This document shows positions 1 through 4,703 of a stretch of DNA of 5,524 nt, piece by piece. The position numbers and the translations under genes are program-made. Below the pieces are notes generated by a model. The model did not search any database, was not told where the DNA came from, and saw only the letters and a list, made by a program, of their open reading frames with translations. This DNA is from Clostridia bacterium. GTDB lineage: Bacteria > Bacillota > Clostridia > Christensenellales > Borkfalkiaceae. The DNA is taken from assembly GCA_029063275.1 (NCBI GenBank), contig JAIDOO010000187.1, positions 1-5,524 on the forward strand, written 5' to 3'. Within the stretch, counting starts at the first letter, position 1; the number at the start of each line of letters is the position of its first letter.

Positions 1-50
1 GACTTGATATTGTAAGGCAATAGATTTGTAGCCTGATTATTTGTTTTAGC

Positions 51-79
51 TTGACGAAATATAATGATAAGGATATAAT
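51..79 (+). promoter_or_regulatory. Sigma-A promoter of the zinc-ribbon micro-gene
   Basis: The -35 box is TTGACG (51-56, five of six consensus bases) and the -10 box is a perfect TATAAT (74-79). The spacer is exactly 17 bases. Transcription should begin near 86, giving a leader of about 20 bases before the start codon at 106. It is the best housekeeping promoter in the window. The 50 bases before it are AT-rich and have stops in all three forward frames by base 21, so no upstream gene runs into this promoter on the + strand. Confidence 0.85.
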
Positions 80-105
80 GTCTATGTTTTCATTCGGAGG
101 TCAAA

Positions 106-285
106 ATGCTTGTAAATAAAATATGCCCAAATTGCAAGACGGAACAGAAAGGGTTGAATTTAAGAGAAACAAACGGCTCGTTCGTTTGCTCAAAATGTAA
201 AAGACATTTTATAGTTGAAGATGATATTATTAAAGAAGTAACACAAGAACAACATAATACGCGTAAAGAAAAAGGCTATGAGTAA
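106..285 (+). CDS. Small zinc-ribbon protein, 59 aa, function unknown
   Basis: This short gene encodes 59 residues. The start is firm: GGAGG at 96-100 lies five bases before the ATG, behind a near-consensus promoter. Two CxxC knuckles (Cys7/Cys10 in CPNC, Cys28/Cys31 in CSKC) are 17 residues apart, as expected for a single four-cysteine zinc ribbon. After the second knuckle come a short basic-aromatic stretch (KRHF) and a charged tail rich in Glu, Lys and Asp. There is no signal peptide or membrane segment, so a cytoplasmic protein is likely. I do not recognise a named family. The layout vaguely resembles Trm112/YcaR-like mini zinc ribbons, but it lacks their usual hydrophobic ending, so this is only a suggestion. 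The gene has its own promoter and terminator and is probably a separate transcription unit from the Ku gene 38 bases downstream. Confidence 0.8.
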   Translation: MLVNKICPNCKTEQKGLNLRETNGSFVCSKCKRHFIVEDDIIKEVTQEQHNTRKEKGYE

Positions 286-301
286 TAGCCTTTATTTTTT
301 T
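271..301 (+). terminator. Intrinsic terminator overlapping the end of the micro-gene
   Basis: A perfect 9-bp stem (AAAGGCTAT at 271-279 with ATAGCCTTT at 285-293) closes a 5-base loop and is followed by an A and seven T residues (295-301). The left arm lies inside the last codons of the zinc-ribbon gene, and the right arm begins with the last base of its TAA stop (283-285). It should end the short transcript. The stem has only three G-C pairs, so it may leak into the Ku gene. A ribosome sitting on the stop codon would cover the stem. Confidence 0.8.
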
Positions 302-323
302 ATTCTCTGCGCATACTGTCATT

Positions 324-1136
324 ATGGCATACAGTTATAAAGGCAGTATAAGTTTCGGGTTTGTGTACATTCCCATAACCTTGCATAAGAGCATAAAGAA
401 TAACGACATCGGCTTTAATATGATAGACAAAAAGACAAACAGCCAAGTGCAGTACAAAAAGACCTGCGCAGATTGTGGCGGGCGTGAAGTCAAGCAGGAA
501 GATATAGTAAAGGGATTTAAGTACGAGGACGGAAAATATGTCATATTTGAAGAGAAGGACTTTGAAAAGCTAAAATCAAAAAAAGATAAGAATATAACGA
601 TAGAAAAGTTTGTTGAGCTTGCCGAGGTTGACCCTCTGTATTTTGAAACGCCTTACTATGTTGTTCCCACGGGTGCTGAAAAGGCGTTTGTTGTGCTTTT
701 GAAAGCTATGGAAGAAGAAGGCAAAGCCGCAATAGCAAAGACAGTATTGGGCAACAAAGAAACGCTCATTCTTATAAGAGCGAAAGACGGGCAAATGCTT
801 TTGAATACGCTTTTCTTTGAAGAGGAAGTAACCAAAAACCCCGCAAAGGAAATTACGGAAAAGCCGAGTGCAGCAGAGTTGAAAATGGCAAAGGCGATAA
901 TAGAGGGTATGAGCGGAAAGTTTGTTCCGTCCGAGTATAAGGATGAGTACCGCCAAAAGGTGCAGGAAGCGATAGAGAGAAAGATTGCGGGCAAGCAAAT
1001 AGTTGCTCCCAAAGAAAACGGAACGGCAAGCGTTTCAAACCTTATGGAAGCGCTTACTAAGTCGTTAGAGCTTGCGCAGAAACCTAAAACCAAAAAGACG
1101 CCGCCGAAGAAAACGACAAGGAAGAAAGAAGCGTGA
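324..1136 (+). CDS. ku: Bacterial Ku, DNA end-binding protein of NHEJ
   Basis: The product is a 270-residue bacterial Ku, within the usual size range. Members of this family form a homodimeric ring that threads onto double-strand DNA ends and recruits LigD-type ligase. The diagnostic N-terminus is visible (YSYKGSISFGFVYIPI, residues 3-18). It is followed by a CxxC pair (Cys48, Cys51) and the typical EDIVKGFKYEDGKYVIF segment (59-75). The Ku core with its DNA-encircling bridge should span about residues 5-195. The conserved C-terminal helix VSNLMEALTKSLE (237-249), the region linked to ligase contact in this family, is intact. It is followed by a lysine-rich tail (residues 253-269), which in other Ku proteins aids DNA binding or threading. 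The ligase gene overlaps its stop. The start has no recognisable Shine-Dalgarno sequence: 302-323 is pyrimidine-rich. No in-frame ATG, GTG or TTG lies between an upstream stop (279-281) and the chosen ATG. An ATT at 321 is a remote alternative. Confidence 0.95.
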   Translation: MAYSYKGSISFGFVYIPITLHKSIKNNDIGFNMIDKKTNSQVQYKKTCADCGGREVKQEDIVKGFKYEDGKYVIFEEKDFEKLKSKKDKNITIEKFVELAEVDPLYFETPYYVVPTGAEKAFVVLLKAMEEEGKAAIAKTVLGNKETLILIRAKDGQMLLNTLFFEEEVTKNPAKEITEKPSAAELKMAKAIIEGMSGKFVPSEYKDEYRQKVQEAIERKIAGKQIVAPKENGTASVSNLMEALTKSLELAQKPKTKKTPPKKTTRKKEA

Positions 1137-2050
1137 GCGATTTATTTGAAGAAAAAAATATCTCGCCCATGCTTTTGCATGAGGTCAAAGAACCGTTTGA
1201 CGGTGAGGACTATATCTACGAATTGAAGTTGGACGGAATACGTTGCGTTGCTTATATAGAGCCGAAATCTGTAACTCTTCAAAATAAGCGGTTTAAAGAG
1301 TTAGCCCCCATATATCCTGAACTTTCAGGTATTTGCAAGTGCGTAAAGAAGCGAGTTATACTTGACGGAGAGCTTGTCGTTCTGACCAACGGCAAGCCCG
1401 ATTTTTATGCCTTGCAACGACGCAGCCTTATGACGGACATTTTCAGAATATCGCTTGCGGCAAAGAAAAATCCCGTTCAGTTCGCCGCCTACGATATTTT
1501 ATATTGCGACGGCAAAGACCTTACCGATTTGCCGCTTTTAAGGCGCAAAGAAATTCTTGAAAAAAACGTGAAAGAGGGCTTTAATTTGAGCATATCCCGC
1601 TATGTATCGACAAACGGGGTGGCTTTTTTCTCTCTTGCAAAGAAAGAAAATCTTGAAGGTATAGTTGCAAAGAAAAAGGACGGGCTATACCACATAGGCA
1701 AGCGCACGCGCGATTGGATAAAGATAAAGGTAATGCAGGACGAGGACTTGCTTGTGCTTGGTTATCAACCCGACGAAGATGGAAAGGTCAAGGACTTGAT
1801 TCTCGGTTACTACGACGATAAGGGAGAGCTGAAATGCAGAGGCAAGGTTTACCTCGGCGTATCAAAAGCAGAACAAAGAATAATTGGTGAGTTTGCAAAA
1901 AAGAACTCGGTCAAAAAACCGTGGTTTGATAAATATAAAAACGTTGTGTGGCTAAAACCTCAACTTATAGGAACGGCACACTTTATGCACGAAACGGAGA
2001 ACGGCGGTATGCGCCAACCTGTCTGGAAAGGTTTGAGAGATGATAAATAA
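1133..2050 (+). CDS. ligD: ATP-dependent DNA ligase, LigD ligase-domain type (NHEJ)
   Basis: This 305-residue protein is a stand-alone copy of the LigD ligase module: an N-terminal nucleotidyltransferase domain (about 10-200) followed by an OB-fold (about 201-300). All ligase motifs are visible. Motif I is KLDGIR with the adenylated Lys32; motif III is DGEL (78-81); motif IIIa is FAAYD (117-121); motif IV is EGIVAK (175-180); motif V is WIKIK (195-199). The motif VI-like ending RQPVWKGLR (294-302) matches LigD ligases. It should seal double-strand breaks held by Ku, using ATP. The GTG start overlaps the Ku stop as GTGA (1133-1136). AAGGA at 1118-1122 is a plausible but distant ribosome binding site, so translational coupling is likely. 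The polymerase and phosphoesterase domains found in many LigD proteins are missing. The length fits a naturally single-domain ligase rather than a truncation. Little terminator-like sequence follows the stop. Confidence 0.93.
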   Translation: MSDLFEEKNISPMLLHEVKEPFDGEDYIYELKLDGIRCVAYIEPKSVTLQNKRFKELAPIYPELSGICKCVKKRVILDGELVVLTNGKPDFYALQRRSLMTDIFRISLAAKKNPVQFAAYDILYCDGKDLTDLPLLRRKEILEKNVKEGFNLSISRYVSTNGVAFFSLAKKENLEGIVAKKKDGLYHIGKRTRDWIKIKVMQDEDLLVLGYQPDEDGKVKDLILGYYDDKGELKCRGKVYLGVSKAEQRIIGEFAKKNSVKKPWFDKYKNVVWLKPQLIGTAHFMHETENGGMRQPVWKGLRDDK

Positions 2051-2056
2051 AATTTT

Positions 2057-2083
2057 TTGCAAATTAGTTTAAGATATTATAAT
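2057..2083 (+). promoter_or_regulatory. Candidate promoter of the galETK operon
   Basis: A perfect TATAAT (2078-2083) follows the weak -35 candidate TTGCAA (2057-2062, 15-base spacer) or TTTGCA (2056-2061, 16-base spacer). Each matches four of six consensus bases. The start would fall near 2090, inside the palindrome at 2087-2104. A weak -35 and short spacer suit an activated or repressed promoter. In such AT-rich sequence a chance TATAAT is possible, so only moderate confidence is warranted. Confidence 0.45.
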
Positions 2084-2086
2084 TTG

Positions 2087-2104
2087 TATATCTTTTTTGA
2101 TATA
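2087..2104 (+). promoter_or_regulatory. Palindrome at the expected gal transcription start (possible operator)
   Basis: TATATC (2087-2092) and GATATA (2099-2104) form perfect 6-base inverted arms around a run of six T residues. It lies just after the -10 box and over the expected start site, where repressors commonly bind. Read as RNA it would be a weak AU-rich hairpin followed by four U residues, so a weak terminator for the ligase transcript is the other reading. It does not look like the usual CcpA site. The operator role is inference from position. Confidence 0.3.
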
Positions 2105-2138
2105 TTTTGGCTATTAATTGCTTTAAAATAGAGATACA

Positions 2139-2181
2139 AGCTGATTTAAAATTTTCATTTAAATTTTCTCCTTATAGCAAA
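2139..2181 (+). repeat. Imperfect direct repeat, copy 1
   Basis: This is an AT-rich segment with a second copy at 2219-2259. Shared blocks occur in the same order: AGCT (2139-2142), TTTAAAATTTTCATTT (2145-2160, 15 of 16 bases matching), CCTTATA (2170-2176) and GCAAA (2177-2181). The copies differ by a few short insertions and deletions. The offset between copies is about 80 bases. The alignment was made by eye, and AT-rich composition inflates apparent similarity. Confidence 0.55.
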
Positions 2182-2185
2182 CAAT

Positions 2186-2212
2186 CCTGTACGGATGATT
2201 TATCCGTACAGG
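2186..2212 (+). repeat. Perfect 11-bp hairpin between the two repeat copies
   Basis: CCTGTACGGAT (2186-2196) and ATCCGTACAGG (2202-2212) are perfect inverted arms around the loop GATTT. This is the most stable-looking structure in the window. No T-run follows on the + strand (GGGAGTTAG), so it is not a standard terminator in that direction. On the other strand the following bases are ATTGTTTGC, also poor. It may be a protein-binding palindrome or an RNA stem of the gal leader. Outer arms may extend it: TTTAAATTTT (2158-2167) is exactly complementary to AAAATTTAAA (2224-2233), and CTCC (2168-2171) to GGAG (2213-2216). Confidence 0.75.
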
Positions 2213-2218
2213 GGAGTT

Positions 2219-2259
2219 AGCTTAAAATTTAAAGTTTTCATTTTCCTTATATCAGCAAA
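2219..2259 (+). repeat. Imperfect direct repeat, copy 2
   Basis: This is the second copy of the segment at 2139-2181. Its shared blocks are AGCT (2219-2222), TTTAAAGTTTTCATTT (2228-2243), CCTTATA (2245-2251) and AGCAAA (2254-2259). Like copy 1 it is directly followed by a hairpin (2255-2288), so the leader may be a tandem duplication of a repeat-plus-hairpin module whose hairpin sequences have diverged. Confidence 0.55.
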
Positions 2260-2288
2260 GGCGTTCGTTAATGGCGGACGCTATTTGC
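2255..2288 (+). promoter_or_regulatory. Hairpin upstream of the galE ribosome binding site
   Basis: GCAAA (2255-2259) pairs with TTTGC (2284-2288). Then G2260 pairs with T2282 as a wobble, with A2283 bulged. GCGTTCG (2261-2267) pairs with CGGACGC (2275-2281) with one wobble, leaving the loop TTAATGG. The stem ends 19 bases before the GGAG at 2308-2311, so it does not directly cover the ribosome binding site. Bases 2255-2256 could instead pair in a longer helix with 2140-2145, making the two folds mutually exclusive at that point. It has no T-run, so it is not a terminator. Confidence 0.5.
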
Positions 2289-2307
2289 ATAATAATAAGT
2301 AAAAAAA

Positions 2308-2311
2308 GGAG
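2308..2311 (+). promoter_or_regulatory. Ribosome binding site that sets the galE start
   Basis: GGAG (2308-2311), preceded by a run of A residues, lies eight bases before the ATG at 2320. It argues against the in-frame GTG at 2311, which overlaps this very site and would add three residues (MRV) before the Rossmann strand. Confidence 0.85.
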
Positions 2312-2319
2312 TGCGCGTA

Positions 2320-3333
2320 ATGAATAAGAAGATACTTGTAACCGGCGGTGCGGGATATATAGGTTCGCATACTGTAGCTCAGCTTTGTGAGGACGGGTAT
2401 GACGTCGTTATACTTGATAACCTTTCTACTTCTTGCGAAGAAAGCGTAGTCCGCCTGAGAAAGATAACGGGAAAAGAAATACCGTTGTATAAAGTTGATA
2501 TTCGTGATACGGATAACGTGCGGAAAGTTTTAAGAGAGGAAAAGATAGAGGCAATAATTCACTTTGCCGCATACTCGCTTGTCGGCGAAAGTATGACTAA
2601 TCCGCTTAAATATTATGAAAATAATCTTTACGGAACTAAACAGCTTTTGGAAGCTATGACCGAAGAGAAAGTAGATAAGATAGTTTTCTCATCCACAGCG
2701 GCAACATACGGCGAACCGAAGAGTATTCCCATACTCGAAACGGACGAAACAAATCCTACTAATACCTATGGTGAAACTAAGCTGTCTATGGAAAAAATGT
2801 TCAAATGGACGGCTAACGCTCACGGACTGCGATACGTTTCTCTCCGTTATTTCAATGCTTGCGGAGCGCACGAAAGCGGACTTATCGGCGAAGCGCATAA
2901 TCCCGAAACTCATTTAATACCGATTATCTTGCAAGCGGCGGCAGGTGTAAGGGAAAGTATCAGCGTTTACGGCACGGATTATCCTACTCGCGACGGCACT
3001 TGTGTAAGAGATTATATTCACGTTTACGACCTTGCAAAAGCGCACGTTGCGGCGGTTAAATATTTAATAGACGGTGGCAAGAGCGACATATTTAACTTAG
3101 GAACGGAAATAGGTTCAACCGTTAAAGAAGTTATAGACGCTGCCAAAAAGATTACGGGCAAGGCTATAAAAGTCGTTTACGGCGAACGCAGAGCGGGCGA
3201 CCCCGCAGTACTGACGGCATCGAACAAAAAAGCGAGAGAAGTTCTCGGTTGGAAGCCCGAAAAGACTATGGAAGATATTATTTCTTCAGCGTGGAAATGG
3301 CACAGCAATAATCCGCACGGGTACAAGAAATGA
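2320..3333 (+). CDS. galE: UDP-glucose 4-epimerase
   Basis: GalE interconverts UDP-galactose and UDP-glucose using bound NAD and completes the Leloir pathway in the cytoplasm. The 337-residue product has the normal family length. It is an extended short-chain dehydrogenase with the NAD-binding GGAGYIG (Gly9, Gly12, Gly15), DNLS after the second strand (33-36), and the catalytic set SSTAATYG (Ser124-Thr126) with the YGETK motif (Tyr150, Lys154). RYFNACGA and GEAHNPETHLIP follow, both typical of GalE. RDYIHVYDLAKAH marks the C-terminal substrate domain. The ATG at 2320 is chosen over an in-frame GTG at 2311 because GGAG at 2308-2311 is correctly spaced for it. It is the first gene of galE-galT-galK and overlaps galT by ATGA (3330-3333). 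Epimerases acting on UDP-GlcNAc or UDP-GalNAc look similar, but the operon makes galactose metabolism the clear reading. Confidence 0.96.
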   Translation: MNKKILVTGGAGYIGSHTVAQLCEDGYDVVILDNLSTSCEESVVRLRKITGKEIPLYKVDIRDTDNVRKVLREEKIEAIIHFAAYSLVGESMTNPLKYYENNLYGTKQLLEAMTEEKVDKIVFSSTAATYGEPKSIPILETDETNPTNTYGETKLSMEKMFKWTANAHGLRYVSLRYFNACGAHESGLIGEAHNPETHLIPIILQAAAGVRESISVYGTDYPTRDGTCVRDYIHVYDLAKAHVAAVKYLIDGGKSDIFNLGTEIGSTVKEVIDAAKKITGKAIKVVYGERRAGDPAVLTASNKKAREVLGWKPEKTMEDIISSAWKWHSNNPHGYKK

Positions 3334-4703
3334 TAGATATAAAGCAGGAAGCGGAAAACTTAATAGCATACGCAAAACAGCATTTGGAGCTTAAAGCAGA
3401 CGACGAAATTTACGTTAAGAACCGTGTTTTGGAAGTGCTGTCAAAGAGAGAGAATAAAGAGCTGACAACGGACGAAAAGGACGAGATTTATGGTCTGTTA
3501 AGTTTGATGCCAAGCGAGATAAACGCAAAGTTTAAAAGCCTTTTAACAAAAGATAGCAAAAAAGCAACTGATTGGTTTTACGATTATTGCGTACATAATG
3601 ACTACGTTAAAAAGTCTGTGTTGGATAAGAATCCACGCTTTGAAGTTGGTAATTTAATTATAACGATAAACAAGGCAAAGCCCGAATTTCGTGATCCGAA
3701 GAAAGCGGTGCAGGGTAACAGCGTTGACGGTGGTTTTGCAAAATGCGTAATCTGCCGTGAGAATGAAGGCTTCGGCGGAAGAGCAAAACGAAACTTGCGA
3801 ACGGTTGATTTAACGCTCGGCGACGAGAAGTGGTTCTGGCAGTATTCGCCCTATGGCTATTTCAACGAACACGGTATAGCGGTAAACTGCGAACATATCC
3901 CCATGCGCGTTGACGGAAGCACGTTCGGAAAGTTAATGGACTTCGTGGATATGTTCCCTCATTACTTTATAGGCTGCAATGCGCCGTTGCCGAGAATTGG
4001 CGGAAGCGTTTTAGCCCACGACCATTATCAGGGCGGAGGGGAAATCCTGCCTATGCACAAAGCGAAAGCCGTTTACACTTTAAAGCACAAGGATTATCCT
4101 GATGCGAAAATCGAAGTGGTAGATTGGCAGGGAACGGTTATAAGAGTAGTTTCAAGAAACCGTCGCGCAATAGAGAATATTTGCAAAACGATAAATGATA
4201 AGTGGGTAAATTACGATAACGTTGAACTCGGAATTATCCACAAAGATAAGGACGGAATACATAATGCAATTTCGCCCACGGTTGTAAAGACAAAACGCGG
4301 ATATGAAATGAGCGTAATTCTGCGCTCTAATATTACGAACCTGCAATACCCCGACGGTGTATTCCACGCGCACCCCGAATACCACGTTATAAAGAAAGAG
4401 AGCATAGGACTTATCGAAGCACAAGGATTGTTTATTCTTCCGGGCAGGCTTGAAAATGAGCTTGCCGCGATAGAAAAATTTATAGACGAGAAGAAGCCGT
4501 TGCTCCCCGGATATACTGCGTTTAAGCTAATTTATGACGAAACGAAAGCTATTTGCGCACGGAATAAGATAAGCGCTCACGAGGCAATGCAGAAGGAACT
4601 CGGCAGTATCTGTAACCGCATACTTGAAAATACAGCAGTATTTAAAGATAAGAAACAGACGGTTGATTTTTTGACTGATATGGGTTTTAAATATGAAAGA
4701 TAA
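3330..4703 (+). CDS. galT: UDP-glucose:hexose-1-phosphate uridylyltransferase, type 2
   Basis: GalT transfers UMP from UDP-glucose to galactose-1-phosphate, giving UDP-galactose and glucose-1-phosphate. The 457-residue product belongs to the Firmicutes type 2 GalT family, which differs in layout from the HIT-like type 1 enzyme of E. coli (about 350 residues) and is a little shorter than lactic-acid-bacterial versions. An N-terminal helical region (about 1-100) precedes the catalytic part. That part contains KCVICRENEGFGGR (138-151, with Cys139/Cys142 as a possible metal pair), YGYFNEHGIAV (175-185), EHIPMRVD (188-195) and HDHYQGG (230-236), where the catalytic histidine is expected. GVFHAHPEYHVIKKESIGLIEAQGLFILPGRL is a strong family signature in the C-terminal half. 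Its ATG overlaps the galE stop as ATGA. No strong ribosome binding site precedes it, so it is probably translated by coupling to galE. Confidence 0.95.
   Translation: MIDIKQEAENLIAYAKQHLELKADDEIYVKNRVLEVLSKRENKELTTDEKDEIYGLLSLMPSEINAKFKSLLTKDSKKATDWFYDYCVHNDYVKKSVLDKNPRFEVGNLIITINKAKPEFRDPKKAVQGNSVDGGFAKCVICRENEGFGGRAKRNLRTVDLTLGDEKWFWQYSPYGYFNEHGIAVNCEHIPMRVDGSTFGKLMDFVDMFPHYFIGCNAPLPRIGGSVLAHDHYQGGGEILPMHKAKAVYTLKHKDYPDAKIEVVDWQGTVIRVVSRNRRAIENICKTINDKWVNYDNVELGIIHKDKDGIHNAISPTVVKTKRGYEMSVILRSNITNLQYPDGVFHAHPEYHVIKKESIGLIEAQGLFILPGRLENELAAIEKFIDEKKPLLPGYTAFKLIYDETKAICARNKISAHEAMQKELGSICNRILENTAVFKDKKQTVDFLTDMGFKYER

Larger units (their letters stand above)
2051..2319 (+). other. Non-coding spacer and probable structured leader of the gal operon
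   Basis: No convincing gene lies in these 269 bases on either strand. The stretch is strongly AT-rich except for two short GC-rich hairpins. In order it holds a candidate promoter (2057-2083), a palindrome (2087-2104), a first AT-rich repeat (2139-2181), a perfect hairpin (2186-2212), a second repeat copy (2219-2259), a second hairpin (2255-2288) and the galE ribosome binding site (2308-2311). If transcription starts near 2090, the untranslated leader would be about 230 bases. That is long for a simple metabolic operon and compatible with RNA-level control. I recognise no known riboswitch or T-box core in it. Confidence 0.6.

Noticed and set aside
15..50. Terminator of an upstream gene (AGGC...GCCT followed by T-rich sequence)
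   Set aside because: Only four base pairs form, and the following T-rich stretch is interrupted. No upstream coding sequence is visible to which it could belong.
576..1093. Overlapping - strand open frames inside ku
   Set aside because: They are complementary shadows of the Ku frame, with Phe/Leu/Cys-rich meaningless translations and no initiation signals.
2087..2108. Intrinsic terminator for the ligase transcript
   Set aside because: The stem is six mostly A-T pairs with a six-T loop and only four T residues after it, too weak to call. It was kept as a palindrome instead.
2139..2288. CRISPR array or T-box/riboswitch of known class
   Set aside because: There are only two imperfect copies with one spacer, and no T-box antiterminator core or other known riboswitch consensus could be recognised by eye.
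2311..2322. GTG start for galE nine bases upstream of the ATG
   Set aside because: It overlaps the GGAG ribosome binding site itself and would leave no initiation signal. The ATG at 2320 has ideal spacing and gives the normal GalE N-terminus.
2271..2327. Possible 18-codon leader peptide (MADAICIIISKKRSARNE) overlapping the galE start
   Set aside because: AAAGG at 2257-2261 is a possible binding site, but the start codon lies in a hairpin loop, the peptide has no regulatory codon run, and such short frames arise often by chance. It was not annotated as a gene.
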